A stretch of DNA of 64,000 bases from Pollutimonas harenae (GCF_004153685.1 NZ_SDQD01000004.1:1-64000); one strand, 5' to 3'. Positions 44,633 through 55,315 are shown, counted from the first letter of the stretch. The notes: generated by a model from the letters alone, not told the origin. Translations and numbers: made by a program.

Positions 44633-45718
44633 ATGAGCGTGAACCCTGAACAGATTCTGGGTGTGCTGTCTGAAATTACTGACCCGAACACCAAAAAATT
44701 GCTGCCCGTTACGGCGAAAAACTGCGACATCGTTGTTGAAGGGACGGAAGTATCTATCACTGTACCTCTCGGTTATCCTTCGCACAATGGGGAGTCTGAA
44801 TTGAAGAAACGTATTGAAACTGCTTTAGGTGCATTGGGGCTATCACTCAAACGCATGGATAAAGACACAAAAATTATCAGCCACGCTGTGCAGCCCGGGC
44901 TCAGGCCGTTGCCTAACGTGCGCAACATTATTGCCGTGGCCTCGGGCAAGGGCGGTGTCGGAAAAAGCACTACAGCCGTCAATATTGCCCTGGCCCTACA
45001 GCGTCAGGGCGCTCGCACCGGGTTGCTCGATGCCGACATTTATGGGCCCAGTGTGCCTCTTATGCTGGGGCTGTCGGGTAAGCCTAAAAGCGATGACGGC
45101 AAAACCATGCAGCCCTTGATAGGCCATGAGTTACAAGCCAACTCCATTGGGTTTCTCATCGAAGAAGATGCGCCTGCTATCTGGCGTGGTCCTATGGTTA
45201 CCCAGGCCTTGGTACAGTTGCTCAACCAGACGGCATGGGACGATCTGGACTATCTCATCGTCGATATGCCGCCCGGCACGGGCGATATTGCCCTGACCAT
45301 GGCCCAGAAGGTGCCTCTGACCGGTGCTGTCATTGTGACAACCCCTCAAGATCTGGCACTGGCTGACGCACGCCGCGGTTTGCGTATGTTCCAGAAGGTC
45401 AATGTTCCTGTGCTGGGTGTGGTCGAGAACATGTCGGTGCATGTGTGTACCAACTGCGGCCATGCCGAGCCTATTTTCGGTGAGCACGGCGGACGGGATA
45501 TGGCGGCGGAGTTCAATCTGCCCTGGCTTGGGGCCTTGCCTTTGGCCATGGCCATACGCACACAAACTGACTCGGGGACGCCCAGTGTGGTGGCCGAGCC
45601 CGAGGGTAAAGCGGCTTTGGCCTATCATGATATTGCCAGGCAGATTGCGGCCCAGGTCGCTGCATTGCCGCCTGACAATTCAGCAATGACGCCTAAAGTT
45701 GTTGCACGCAAGGTATAG
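44633..45718 (+). CDS. apbC: Fe-S cluster carrier ATPase ApbC/Mrp
   Basis: 361 residues from ATG 44633. The N-terminal DUF59/MIP18-like domain (~80 residues, LGVLSEITDPNTKKLLPV) is followed by the ParA-type ATPase: deviant Walker A ASGKGGVGKSTTAVNIA, DADIYGPSVPLMLG, and IVDMPPGTGDIALTMAQ. The C-x2-C metal motif is in VCTNCGHAEPIFGEHGG. It holds and transfers [4Fe-4S] clusters. It lies next to metG in many beta- and gammaproteobacteria, and is followed 6 bp later by tamA. Confidence 0.95.
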   Translation: MSVNPEQILGVLSEITDPNTKKLLPVTAKNCDIVVEGTEVSITVPLGYPSHNGESELKKRIETALGALGLSLKRMDKDTKIISHAVQPGLRPLPNVRNIIAVASGKGGVGKSTTAVNIALALQRQGARTGLLDADIYGPSVPLMLGLSGKPKSDDGKTMQPLIGHELQANSIGFLIEEDAPAIWRGPMVTQALVQLLNQTAWDDLDYLIVDMPPGTGDIALTMAQKVPLTGAVIVTTPQDLALADARRGLRMFQKVNVPVLGVVENMSVHVCTNCGHAEPIFGEHGGRDMAAEFNLPWLGALPLAMAIRTQTDSGTPSVVAEPEGKAALAYHDIARQIAAQVAALPPDNSAMTPKVVARKV

Positions 45719-45724
45719 CAAGTC

Positions 45725-47497
45725 ATGCGGTTGGGGTTGGGATGTTTGTTGTTGGCATGGAGCGCCATTCAATGTGCCCATGCCGCTCGACCCGAGGTCG
45801 TAATCGACCCGGGCGGCGTGCCGCCCGAAGCATTGCAAGCCATTAATGGTGCCGTCGAAGCCATTACCCGCTTGGCGGAAGATCAAGATGGCGGTGAGGT
45901 TTCGCGACTGCGACGCCGCGCTCGTGAGGCCACGCTTTCCGCCCTCGAGACACAGGGTTTTTTTTCACCTAAAGTGACTCTCGAGGTCGGCGAGGATATC
46001 GCAGGTGAAACCTGGGAGATCACTATTGAGCCGGGCGAGCGCACGCAGGTCGAAAATGTAAACCTGCAGTTCAAAGGACAGATCACGCGCCCGGAGTTCG
46101 CCGCGCGTGTGGACTTGTTGAAAGAACAATGGCCGTTGGACCAAGGCATGCCTTTCATCAACTCGTCATGGCACGACGCCAAGGTCGGTCTGCTGGATGC
46201 TGTCAGCCGCAAGGATTTCTATTTCGCCCGTTTGGCCAGTACGCAAGCCACCATCGATGCAGATAATGCCAGTGCCGATTTGTTCGTGAATGTGGCCAGC
46301 GGCCCCAGGGTGCGTCTGGGGCCTATGTCGGTGAGCGGTCTGAAGCGGGTGCCAGCTTCGCTGATCGACCGCTACATCCAGTATGCACCGGGCGAACCGT
46401 ATGACCAGGACAAACTCGATGACTGGCAGCAGGCCTTGCAATCCACGTCATTCTTTCGAGGGGCGTTCGTCACGCTCGACCAGGACGAGTCCACGCATCG
46501 GGTCCTGGCCGGCGACGAAATGGAGCTGCCAGTGCGGGTACAGGTGTCCGAAGCGCCTGCGCGACGCGTCACAACGTCCATTGGTGTGGACAGTGACCAC
46601 GGCCTGCGGGTTGAAGGCCTGTATCGGCAGAATGTAGTCTTTGGCAAGCCTGTCTGGATAGAAACCGGGGCGGGTGTCGACAAGGACAATCAGCGCGTTT
46701 TCTTCGATGTTCATCTGCCTCCGACGCTAAAAGGCTATAAGGACAGCGTAGGCGTGTTGTACGAGCATTCCGATGTTGAGGGAGTGGATAACCGCCGGAT
46801 CGGTGCAGCCTGGAAACGCCGGCAGGAACGCAAGGCGGCGGGCGACAGCCGGGTCGAATATGAAACCCAATGGGCCCTGGGTGTCGCCTACGACAAAACC
46901 CAAATCAGCGGATATGACGACTATGAGGTGCCCACCTCGGTGGCCACCTGGCAGTGGCTGAGACGCGATGTTGATAAAAAGTACGATCCGCGTGAAGGCA
47001 ATCTGATCGACTTCGGTCTGGGGGCAGGCATTACCCTGGACAAGGGCGAGCCTTTTTATCGCAGCAGCCTGCGCCTGCAACAGTGGTGGCCTATCGGACG
47101 ACGCGATGTCCTGACCGTGCGCGGTGAGGTGGGCAAAGTCTGGTCCGATACCGATCGCTTGCCGCAAGATTTTGGTTACCGCACGGGTGGAGCAAGAACC
47201 ATACGCGGCTATCGTTACCAAAGCATAGGGCTGGATCGCGGCGATGCGGTTGTGGGTGCACCGGCAATGGCAGTTGCCAGTATTCAGTACACACACTATT
47301 TCACCGAGATGCTGGGGATGAATTACTTTATCGATGTAGGTGATGCGGCGGAATCCTTCGGTGACATGGACCCGGCCGTGGGTATTGGTGTCGGTTTGTC
47401 GGTGCGTACACCGGCAGGGCCTTTTTATGTGGATGTAGCTTACGGCGAGCGCGATAAGCGCTTGAGGCTGCACTTTTCCCTGGGTATCGCATTTTGA
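45725..47497 (+). CDS. tamA: TamA: Omp85-family outer-membrane translocation/assembly protein
   Basis: 590 residues. Signal peptide (GLGCLLLAWSAIQCAHAAR), about three POTRA domains (first GFFSPKVTLEVGEDI...WEITIEPGERTQVENVNLQFKG), and a C-terminal beta-barrel of the BamA/TamA type. The barrel has YDPREGNLIDFGLGAG, the conserved RTGGARTIRGYRYQSIG (lid-lock V/I-R-G-Y/F motif), and a final strand LRLHFSLGIAF ending in Phe. With TamB it helps assemble autotransporters and move phospholipids. Overlaps tamB by 4 bp (TTGA). Confidence 0.93.
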   Translation: MRLGLGCLLLAWSAIQCAHAARPEVVIDPGGVPPEALQAINGAVEAITRLAEDQDGGEVSRLRRRAREATLSALETQGFFSPKVTLEVGEDIAGETWEITIEPGERTQVENVNLQFKGQITRPEFAARVDLLKEQWPLDQGMPFINSSWHDAKVGLLDAVSRKDFYFARLASTQATIDADNASADLFVNVASGPRVRLGPMSVSGLKRVPASLIDRYIQYAPGEPYDQDKLDDWQQALQSTSFFRGAFVTLDQDESTHRVLAGDEMELPVRVQVSEAPARRVTTSIGVDSDHGLRVEGLYRQNVVFGKPVWIETGAGVDKDNQRVFFDVHLPPTLKGYKDSVGVLYEHSDVEGVDNRRIGAAWKRRQERKAAGDSRVEYETQWALGVAYDKTQISGYDDYEVPTSVATWQWLRRDVDKKYDPREGNLIDFGLGAGITLDKGEPFYRSSLRLQQWWPIGRRDVLTVRGEVGKVWSDTDRLPQDFGYRTGGARTIRGYRYQSIGLDRGDAVVGAPAMAVASIQYTHYFTEMLGMNYFIDVGDAAESFGDMDPAVGIGVGLSVRTPAGPFYVDVAYGERDKRLRLHFSLGIAF

Positions 47498-50400
47498 ACC
47501 GGCTGTCGAAATGGCTGCGGGGCGGTTTGATCTGGACGGGACCGCTATCCGTCCTGCTGCTCGCTGTAGTGTGTGGATTTGGCTATTGGGTACTGGGGAC
47601 GCCTGAAGGAACGCGTTGGGCGCTGATTACGGTGGCGGAGCAGTTTGACGGACAGACCCGTGGTATTTCCGGATCGATCTGGGATGGCGTGCAGGTAGAC
47701 GAGCTTTCGCTGTCATTGCCCGATACGGAGCTCGAACTCGAGCGTTTTCATTTGCAGGCCAATTGGCGTGAGCTGCTGGATGGCAACGTGCATATCGTCG
47801 AGTTGTCGGCGGGCTCATTACGACTTGATCTGCGTAGCAGCCAAGAGGAAAAAGCCAGCGAACCGTTTGCTATGCCGATTTTGCCATTTCGCCTGGCGGT
47901 CGATCGACTGGTGCTGGATGAGCTGGCTGTTACCTTGGACGGCGAGCCTTTGCCGGTCGATATCAGTAATCTGTCTACGTCTTTGGCACTGAGCCAGGTA
48001 GGTGGGCAATTGCTGCTGCAAAGTCTGGATGTTGGGCATGAGCAACTGAAAGCGGGCTTCTCGGGCGAGGTCAAGGTGCTGGAGCTGGGTGATCCCTGGC
48101 CACTGCAGGCGCAGATTACCACTCGCGCGGAAGGGTTGGGCGCCGATTCTCCTTTATGCGCACACCGTTATTTGCCTACGCTGCCTTCCGGCTCCAGCGC
48201 AGAGACTGTCTCGAGGGACGGCTGGAACTGCGCCCTGGATATCGACACGACGCTCGATGGCAGCCTGGAGGCGTTGCGGGTAGTGCTGAAAGGCGCCGGC
48301 CAGGGCATGAAGGTGGATGCCGATATCAACTTGACGCCGCGTGCAGCCTTTCCCCTTAAGAATGCGGTGGCCGATTTGAAACTGGCTGATGGGTCCTCAT
48401 TACAGGCTCAACTGGACTGGGTATTGGGCGGCCAGGAAGGTAAGGCCAATGATCGGGTGACGGGCACTTTGCGCAGCAACAAACTGAATGTCGGGCTATT
48501 GGTCGGTGATGTGATCCCCGATTTGCTGCTGACCATGGCGGCCGATTTCGATGTGGAGCTGAAGAATCACAGCGAGTTCCGGCAAGGCAGTCTGGATTTG
48601 AATATTCAGGAGGGGTCGCGCTGGAATCAGCAAGCCTTGTCCGGCAGCTTTAATACGCAGATCGTAAACGAGGGGCAGGCGGGACTATCGCCTGTTGTTG
48701 ATACGGATGAGGTTCAGACTCAGCAGGCAGGCATAGAGCCTGTCACGAATGCCCAACAGGATCCGATCTGGAAGGGCTTGCGGCTGGCTGCCGTCGAGAT
48801 GGACTTGCGGCTGGGCAGGAATCGCTTGCAGGCAGATGGTTCACTGGGCTTACGTGATAGTCGTATCAATCTGGATTTATTGGCCCCCCAGCTGGCTGCC
48901 TTTTGGCCCGACCTGCCGGGTGGTGCGACGCTTAAAGGAGTCATTGCTGGCGAGCTGGGCAGGCATATGGCCGATCTGACTGGCGAATATACGCCGGAGC
49001 ATAGTCAGGCCGGCAAGCTGGGTAAGGCGCCCATGCGTGCCCATATCGCGCTTGAGGGAGGCTGGGGCCGGGCTGACGAGGCGCTCAATAGCCCGGAAGG
49101 CTGGCAAGGCACTATCAAGACGCTTGAGGCCGACCATGCAAATCTCGGCCTCAAGGCGGAACGTGAGGTGCCAGTCAGTTTCTTTCCAGGCGTAGCTGCG
49201 CCGGCCTGGCAATGGCAGGTAGGGCGTACTCAGCTCGAAGTCATGATGTCATCGCGTAATGTGCTGACCCTGCAGCACCAGGGCTCGCGAGGTGGGGCTG
49301 GGCGTTGGGAAACACAGGGCTCGGTTGAGCGTCTGTCGGTTTCGCAGCGCTTGATTGACGATATACAGAAATTGCTTGAGGTACCCGATCAGGAAAAAAT
49401 TGATCGGGGCAGCGTCAGGCTGAGGAATGCCAAGGCCAATGCGGGGACCGAGATAGTCCTGGCGCTGGACTGGGATCTGAAATTCGCCGGTGCCCTCGAG
49501 GGACAGGCTCATGTCCAGCGTATTTCGGGCGACATCATGGTTCCCGCCGACCCCGCCTTCCCGCTCGGTCTGGAAACCCTGGGGCTGGATGTGGCTTTCA
49601 GGCCTACGGGTGCTGCGACCAGTCGCATCACGGCAGACTTGCAATTGGCCACCAAAAAAATGGGTCGGATTTCGGCCAATGCCACGACACTATTGCATTC
49701 GCCGGAAGGCCGTTTCAGCATCAACCCCCGAGACACCAAAACGGTCAATATCGATGCCGATATTGATGATTTGAGCTGGACCAGTCTGTTTCTGGACGAC
49801 AGTATGGAGTTGGGTGGGGCGGTGCAAGCCAAGGTTGCACTCCAAAGTCAGGCAAATGGCAGCTGGCGCAGCAATGGCACGATCACTGGGCAGGACATCC
49901 GGATGATACGCGTTGATGATGGCATCCGGTTGCTGAATGGCACCCTGTCGGCGCGGCTGGAGGACGATCGCCTCATTCTTGAAAAGTTGAGCTTTCCTGC
50001 GCTGCTGCGTGTGGAGCCCAAAGAGTGGCGTACGGCAGAGTGGGTCAGCAGCAATCCTGAGGCCAAAGGCGGGCATCTGACCCTGACGGGCGAGTGGTTT
50101 TTATTCGAGTCGCGAGGCGCCATCGATGTCGTCTTGCACCGTTATCCCATTCTGCAGCGTTCCGACCGCTATGCCATGGTCAGTGGCGAGGTGCATTTGA
50201 ACCTCCAGTTGCCCTCTATTGCCATTAACGGATCCGTTACTGCTGACGCGGGTTGGTTCGACCTGGATATGTTGGGAGGGATCCCAACCGTAGACAGTGA
50301 TGTGGTCGTGCTGCGGGAGGGTCAGGCGCCAGTGGAACCCAGCGTACCTATGGATTTGACTCTTGACCTGCAAGTGGACCTGGGGCCGCGCTTTTACCTG

Positions 50401-51105
50401 ACGGGCTATGGTCTTGACTCAGGCCTGGTCGGTGGTATCCGCATCTCGATGATAGGCGGCAGACTGACCGGAGTGGGCGCCCTGCGTACCCGCGGTGGGG
50501 CCATCGAAGCCTATGGGCAGCGCCTGCAGCTACGCCGCGGAACCATTACTTTTCAGGGTGACATTACCAACCCGACGCTGAATATCGAGGCCTTGCGGAC
50601 TGGGCTGCAGGTCGAGGCGGGCGTGCGTGTGGCGGGAACGGCCAAACGACCGCGTATCGACCTGGTGTCTTATCCGGCCGTGAGCGAACTCGAGAAGCTT
50701 TCCTGGCTGCTGCTGGGGCATGGGCCCGATGATTCCGGGGGCGACGTGGCGCTGCTGTTCTCGGTGGGTACGTCCCTCTTGGGCGATGGTGAGCCCTTCT
50801 ACCGCAAGTTTGGTATCGACGAGCTCAGCATGCGCTCGGGCGAGCTGGGTGCCGTTGGTAGTATTTTGCCTGCGGAAAGCGTGGTGAGCGGCCTCGACAG
50901 CGGTACCAGCGACCTTGAACGCAAGTTTATACAGATCAGCAAGGCCGTCGGCGAAGGCTTTACCTTGAGCATCCGGCAAGCCTTGTCCGATACCGGTACA
51001 GTGGGGCGGGCAAGCTATAGGCTGGCCAGAGGTCTGACGGCTGAACTCAGTGGCGGCACCGTGAATGGGCTGGCCCTGATTTATCGCTGGTTCTCCCGGG
51101 ATTAA
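47494..51105 (+). CDS. tamB: TamB: inner-membrane-anchored lipid/protein transport bridge
   Basis: 1203 residues. TTG start inside the overlap TTGA with tamA. N-terminal signal anchor (LIWTGPLSVLLLAVVCGFGYWVL), a long beta-rich AsmA/DUF490 repeat region that spans the periplasm, and a C-terminal TamB domain: GVGALRTRGGAIEAYGQRLQLRRGTITFQGDITNPTLNIEALRTG, SELEKLSWLLLGHGPD, ending LTAELSGGTVNGLALIYRWFSRD. It partners with TamA; homologues form a hydrophobic groove for phospholipid transfer to the outer membrane. Confidence 0.95.
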   Translation: MNRLSKWLRGGLIWTGPLSVLLLAVVCGFGYWVLGTPEGTRWALITVAEQFDGQTRGISGSIWDGVQVDELSLSLPDTELELERFHLQANWRELLDGNVHIVELSAGSLRLDLRSSQEEKASEPFAMPILPFRLAVDRLVLDELAVTLDGEPLPVDISNLSTSLALSQVGGQLLLQSLDVGHEQLKAGFSGEVKVLELGDPWPLQAQITTRAEGLGADSPLCAHRYLPTLPSGSSAETVSRDGWNCALDIDTTLDGSLEALRVVLKGAGQGMKVDADINLTPRAAFPLKNAVADLKLADGSSLQAQLDWVLGGQEGKANDRVTGTLRSNKLNVGLLVGDVIPDLLLTMAADFDVELKNHSEFRQGSLDLNIQEGSRWNQQALSGSFNTQIVNEGQAGLSPVVDTDEVQTQQAGIEPVTNAQQDPIWKGLRLAAVEMDLRLGRNRLQADGSLGLRDSRINLDLLAPQLAAFWPDLPGGATLKGVIAGELGRHMADLTGEYTPEHSQAGKLGKAPMRAHIALEGGWGRADEALNSPEGWQGTIKTLEADHANLGLKAEREVPVSFFPGVAAPAWQWQVGRTQLEVMMSSRNVLTLQHQGSRGGAGRWETQGSVERLSVSQRLIDDIQKLLEVPDQEKIDRGSVRLRNAKANAGTEIVLALDWDLKFAGALEGQAHVQRISGDIMVPADPAFPLGLETLGLDVAFRPTGAATSRITADLQLATKKMGRISANATTLLHSPEGRFSINPRDTKTVNIDADIDDLSWTSLFLDDSMELGGAVQAKVALQSQANGSWRSNGTITGQDIRMIRVDDGIRLLNGTLSARLEDDRLILEKLSFPALLRVEPKEWRTAEWVSSNPEAKGGHLTLTGEWFLFESRGAIDVVLHRYPILQRSDRYAMVSGEVHLNLQLPSIAINGSVTADAGWFDLDMLGGIPTVDSDVVVLREGQAPVEPSVPMDLTLDLQVDLGPRFYLTGYGLDSGLVGGIRISMIGGRLTGVGALRTRGGAIEAYGQRLQLRRGTITFQGDITNPTLNIEALRTGLQVEAGVRVAGTAKRPRIDLVSYPAVSELEKLSWLLLGHGPDDSGGDVALLFSVGTSLLGDGEPFYRKFGIDELSMRSGELGAVGSILPAESVVSGLDSGTSDLERKFIQISKAVGEGFTLSIRQALSDTGTVGRASYRLARGLTAELSGGTVNGLALIYRWFSRD

Positions 51106-51179
51106 GACAGTTGGGTACGTTTCGCACGCCGTTAGTGTGTAAGCGATAAAATACGCGCCATCGTTATAAGGTTAGGGTT

Positions 51180-51743
51180 ATGAGCATAAAAAATGATCGC
51201 TGGATACGCCAGGCAGCAAGCAATGGAATGATAGAGCCGTTCGAACCCGGCCAGGTGCGTGAAGAAAACGGACAACGTATTGTCAGCTACGGTACCAGCA
51301 GCTATGGTTATGATGTACGATGCGCCGACGAGTTCAAGATATTCACGAATATCAACTCCACTATCGTCGACCCCAAGGCTTTCGACGAGAAATCGTTTGT
51401 TGATTTCAAGGGGGACGTCTGCATCATTCCGCCCAATTCCTTTGCCTTGGCACGTACGGTTGAATACTTCCGCATACCGCGCAGTGTCCTGACGGTATGC
51501 CTGGGAAAAAGCACCTATGCCCGCTGTGGGATCATCGTCAACGTGACACCCCTGGAGCCTGAATGGGAAGGCCACGTTACGCTGGAATTTTCCAACACCA
51601 CCCCTCTGCCTGCCAAAATCTATGCGGGCGAGGGTTGTGCGCAAATGCTGTTTTTTGAAGGTGATGAAGTTTGCGAAACATCCTACCGCGATCGCGGCGG
51701 CAAGTATCAGGGGCAGCAAGGTGTAACGCTGCCTCGTACATAG
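51180..51743 (+). CDS. dcd: dCTP deaminase
   Basis: 187 residues, family length. It begins [28 protein letters not shown] and carries [78 protein letters not shown], with the Ser, Arg and Glu of the trimeric dUTPase-like active site. It deaminates dCTP to dUTP, the precursor of dTTP, linking functionally to thyA/folA at the right edge. Precedes the decarboxylase gene by 25 bp. Confidence 0.97.
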   Translation: MSIKNDRWIRQAASNGMIEPFEPGQVREENGQRIVSYGTSSYGYDVRCADEFKIFTNINSTIVDPKAFDEKSFVDFKGDVCIIPPNSFALARTVEYFRIPRSVLTVCLGKSTYARCGIIVNVTPLEPEWEGHVTLEFSNTTPLPAKIYAGEGCAQMLFFEGDEVCETSYRDRGGKYQGQQGVTLPRT

Positions 51744-51768
51744 TTTGTACCAGGCCCGGGAGCCACTA

Positions 51769-54030
51769 ATGAAATTTCGTTTTCCCATCGTGATCATCGA
51801 TGAAGACTACCGTTCCGAGAATGCGTCGGGGTTTGGCATACGTGCGCTTGCGGCTGCCATCGAGAACGAAGGCGTCGAAGTTCTGGGCGTTACCAGTTAT
51901 GGCGATTTAAGTTCTTTCGCTCAGCAGCAAAGTCGTGCCAGTGCCTTCATTTTGTCGATTGACGATGAAGAGTTCGACGTTGACTCGCCGGAAGACGTGG
52001 CCAATGCGATCAAGAATCTGCGCAGCTTTATCGGTGAGCTGCGGTTCCGGAATGAAGAAATTCCCATCTACCTGTATGGCGAAACCCGCACTTCACAGCA
52101 CATACCCAACGATATTCTGCGTGAGCTGCATGGCTTCATTCACATGTTCGAAGACACGCCCGAATTCGTGGCCCGGCACATTATCCGCGAAGCGCGTGCC
52201 TACCTCGATGGCCTGGCTCCTCCTTTCTTTCGCGAGCTGGTCAAGTATGCATCCGACGGCTCGTATTCCTGGCATTGTCCCGGGCATTCAGGTGGGGTGG
52301 CTTTCCTGAAAAGCCCGGTAGGGCAGATGTTTCACCAGTTTTTTGGTGAAAACATGCTGCGCGCCGACGTGTGCAATGCGGTAGACGAGCTGGGCCAATT
52401 GCTGGACCACACAGGCCCGGTGGCCGAATCCGAGCTGAATGCAGCCCGCATCTTTCATGCCGATCATTGCTTCTTCGTGACCAACGGCACATCCACGTCG
52501 AACAAAATCGTATGGCATGCCAACGTGGCGTCCGATGACGTGGTCGTGGTTGACCGCAACTGCCATAAGTCCATTCTGCACGCCATCACCATGACAGGCG
52601 CCGTGCCGGTTTTTCTGCGTCCCACGCGGAATCACCTGGGGATTATCGGCCCCATCCCGCTGGAAGAGTTCGAGCCTGAGAACATACGCAAAAAAATCGA
52701 GGCCAACCCTTTTGCATGCAATGCAAAAGACAAGAAGCCACGCATCCTGACGCTTACGCAAAGTACTTATGACGGGGTCATCTACAACGTAGAGATGATC
52801 AAGGAAAAGCTCGGTTCTGAAATCGATACGCTGCATTTCGACGAGGCCTGGCTGCCGCACGCCGCTTTCCACGAGTTCTACCAGGACATGCACGCCATAG
52901 GTGAGGGACGCCCTCGCAGCAAGGATGCCATGGTATTTGCCACGCATTCCACGCACAAGTTGTTGGCCGGGCTGTCGCAGGCTTCGCAAATTACCGTGCA
53001 AGACTCCGAGACGCGCAAACTGGACCGTAATGTGTTCAACGAAGCGTATCTGATGCACACGTCCACCTCACCTCAGTACGCGATCATTGCCTCCTGTGAT
53101 GTGGCCGCCGCCATGATGGAGCCCCCCGGTGGCACTGCGCTGGTCGAAGAGAGCATTGCCGAAGCGCTCGATTTCCGACGCGCCATGCGCAAAGTCGAAT
53201 CCGAGTTTGGCAAGAATGATTGGTGGTTCAAGGTTTGGGGTCCCAATCGCCTGGTTTCAGACGGCATAGGCCATCGTGATGACTGGCTGCTGGAGTCTGG
53301 CGATGAATGGCATGGCTTTGGCGATCTGGCCGATGGCTTCAATATGCTTGATCCGATCAAGGCTACCGTGGTCACGCCGGGTCTGGATATCTCGGGCACT
53401 TTTGCCGAAACCGGCATTCCGGCGGCGCTGGTGTCCAAATACCTGGCCGAGCACGGCGTAGTCATCGAAAAGACGGGGCTGTATTCCTTCTTCATTTTGT
53501 TTACCATCGGCATCACCAAAGGCCGCTGGAATACGCTGTTGACGGCCTTGCAGCAGTTCAAGGACGATTACGACCGCAATCAGCCGATGTGGCGCATTCT
53601 TCCCGATTTCTGCAAAGAGCATCGCCGTTACGAAAAAATGGGCTTGCGCGATTTGTGTCAGCAAATCCACGAGGCCTATCGCAAGTACGATCTGGCCCGC
53701 CTCACGACCGAGGTCTATCTGAGCGATATGGTGCCTGCCATGAAGCCGTCGGATGCCTATGCCAAGATGGCGCATCGCGAAGCCGAGCGCGTCGATATCG
53801 AAGAGCTGGAGGGCCGGGTCACTGGCGTATTGCTTACGCCTTATCCTCCTGGTATTCCGCTGTTGATTCCGGGCGAGCGCTTCAATCAGCGTATTGTGAA
53901 TTACCTGAAATTTGCCCGTGAGTTCAACGCCAAGTTTCCAGGTTTTGAAACAGATGTCCATGGCCTGGCAAGCGATATCGGTCCTGATGGCAACGAACGA
54001 TATTACGTTGATTGCCTGAAAGAAGACTAA
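51769..54030 (+). CDS. Orn/Lys/Arg decarboxylase, class I PLP-dependent (large inducible-type)
   Basis: 753 residues from ATG 51769. The N-terminal response-regulator-like wing domain (FPIVIIDEDYRSENASGFGIRALAAAIENEGVEVLGV) precedes the PLP domain. That domain has PGHSGGVAFLKSPVGQMFHQFFGENMLRADVCNAVDELGQLLDHTGPV, TNGTSTSNKIVWHANVASDDVVVVDRNCHKSILHAI, the Asp LHFDEAWLPHAAF, and Schiff-base Lys STHKLLAGLSQASQI. A C-terminal domain with LTPYPPGIPLLIPGERF follows. Length fits AdiA/CadA/SpeF; arginine versus lysine cannot be decided reliably. Produces a diamine or agmatine. Confidence 0.93.
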   Translation: MKFRFPIVIIDEDYRSENASGFGIRALAAAIENEGVEVLGVTSYGDLSSFAQQQSRASAFILSIDDEEFDVDSPEDVANAIKNLRSFIGELRFRNEEIPIYLYGETRTSQHIPNDILRELHGFIHMFEDTPEFVARHIIREARAYLDGLAPPFFRELVKYASDGSYSWHCPGHSGGVAFLKSPVGQMFHQFFGENMLRADVCNAVDELGQLLDHTGPVAESELNAARIFHADHCFFVTNGTSTSNKIVWHANVASDDVVVVDRNCHKSILHAITMTGAVPVFLRPTRNHLGIIGPIPLEEFEPENIRKKIEANPFACNAKDKKPRILTLTQSTYDGVIYNVEMIKEKLGSEIDTLHFDEAWLPHAAFHEFYQDMHAIGEGRPRSKDAMVFATHSTHKLLAGLSQASQITVQDSETRKLDRNVFNEAYLMHTSTSPQYAIIASCDVAAAMMEPPGGTALVEESIAEALDFRRAMRKVESEFGKNDWWFKVWGPNRLVSDGIGHRDDWLLESGDEWHGFGDLADGFNMLDPIKATVVTPGLDISGTFAETGIPAALVSKYLAEHGVVIEKTGLYSFFILFTIGITKGRWNTLLTALQQFKDDYDRNQPMWRILPDFCKEHRRYEKMGLRDLCQQIHEAYRKYDLARLTTEVYLSDMVPAMKPSDAYAKMAHREAERVDIEELEGRVTGVLLTPYPPGIPLLIPGERFNQRIVNYLKFAREFNAKFPGFETDVHGLASDIGPDGNERYYVDCLKED

Positions 54031-54046
54031 AGCCCGCTGGCATTCA

Positions 54047-55315
54047 ATGAGTCGCATGGCAAAAGCCGATTTCGATGTGGCGGTGATTGGTGCGGGCGCC
54101 GCTGGCATGATGGCGGCCGCTGTAGCGGGTCAGCGTGGCTTGCGTGTGGTCCTGATCGACCATGCGCAACGCCTGGCCGAGAAAATACGCATTTCGGGCG
54201 GCGGGCGCTGCAACTTTACCAATGTGGGTACGGGACCGTCCAACTTTCTCTCGCAAAACCCCAATTTCTGTCGCTCGGCTCTGGCGGCCTATACCCCACG
54301 CGACTTCATCGATTTGGTCGAAAAGCATGGCATCGCCTGGCACGAAAAGCATCGTGGCCAATTGTTCTGCGATGACTCCAGCGAAGCCATTATTGCCATG
54401 CTCAAGCGCGAGTGTGAGCTTGGGCGCGTGTCCTGGCGCATGCCTTGCAAGGTTGATGAGATTGTTCATGAGGGCGGGCAATTTACCTTGCAGACCGATC
54501 AAGGCGTGCTGCAAGCCAGTCAGCTTGTGTTGGCAACCGGAGGCATGGCCATTCCGCAACTGGGTGCGACGGACTTCGCCCTGGGCATTGCGCGGCAGTT
54601 TGGCTTGAAGGTGGTTGAACCGCGCCCGGCTCTGGTGCCGCTGACATTCGATGCGCAGACCTGGCAGGCGTTCAGTGTATTGAGCGGTGTTGCGCTCGAG
54701 GTGGTCGTCAAGGCTGCGGCTCAGGTGTCGGGGACTGGCCAGGCGGGTAAGCGCGCAGGCAAGCCGCACAGGCAGGAATTTCTCGAGGACTTATTGTTTA
54801 CGCACCGAGGTCTGTCGGGTCCGGCCATTCTACAGATATCCAGCTATTGGAATCCAGGCGATGCCATACAAATAAACCTGGCTCCACAGCAAGATCTGGA
54901 GCGTGAATTGTTGGCGGCCAAGCAAGGCGGACGCCAGCAGTTGGCGACTGTTCTGGCGGGTTTGTGGCCCAAGCGCTTGGCCGAACAATGGCTGGCTCAG
55001 GCGGATGCGGTCGAGGCGGGGCTGGCGGTGCGGCGGCTGGCCGATGTTCCCGACCGGCTGTTACGGCAGTTGGCTGCACAAATACATGGTTGGTCACTGG
55101 TGCCCAGCGGTAGTGCTGGCTATAAAAAGGCCGAAGTCATGCGTGGGGGTGTCGATACGCGCGGCATAGACCAAAAAACCATGCAGGCCAAGGCAGTGCC
55201 CGGTTTATATTTTGTGGGCGAGGCGCTCGATGTTACCGGTTGGCTGGGAGGATACAACTTTCAGTGGGCCTGGGCTTCAGGTGTGGCCTGTGGACGAGCC
55301 TTGCTGGCTGGCTGA
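54047..55315 (+). CDS. HI0933/YhiN-family FAD-dependent oxidoreductase-like protein
   Basis: 422 residues. N-terminal FAD-binding GxGxxG motif DVAVIGAGAAGMMAAAVAGQRGLRVVLIDH, the family signature ISGGGRCNFTNVG, LATGGMAIPQLGATDFALGIARQFG, EDLLFTHRGLSGPAILQISSYW, and C-terminal AEVMRGGVDTRGIDQKTMQAKAVPGLYFVGEALDVTGWLGGYNFQWAWASG. The family is widespread with no confirmed reaction. Starts 16 bp after the decarboxylase gene. Confidence 0.93.
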   Translation: MSRMAKADFDVAVIGAGAAGMMAAAVAGQRGLRVVLIDHAQRLAEKIRISGGGRCNFTNVGTGPSNFLSQNPNFCRSALAAYTPRDFIDLVEKHGIAWHEKHRGQLFCDDSSEAIIAMLKRECELGRVSWRMPCKVDEIVHEGGQFTLQTDQGVLQASQLVLATGGMAIPQLGATDFALGIARQFGLKVVEPRPALVPLTFDAQTWQAFSVLSGVALEVVVKAAAQVSGTGQAGKRAGKPHRQEFLEDLLFTHRGLSGPAILQISSYWNPGDAIQINLAPQQDLERELLAAKQGGRQQLATVLAGLWPKRLAEQWLAQADAVEAGLAVRRLADVPDRLLRQLAAQIHGWSLVPSGSAGYKKAEVMRGGVDTRGIDQKTMQAKAVPGLYFVGEALDVTGWLGGYNFQWAWASGVACGRALLAG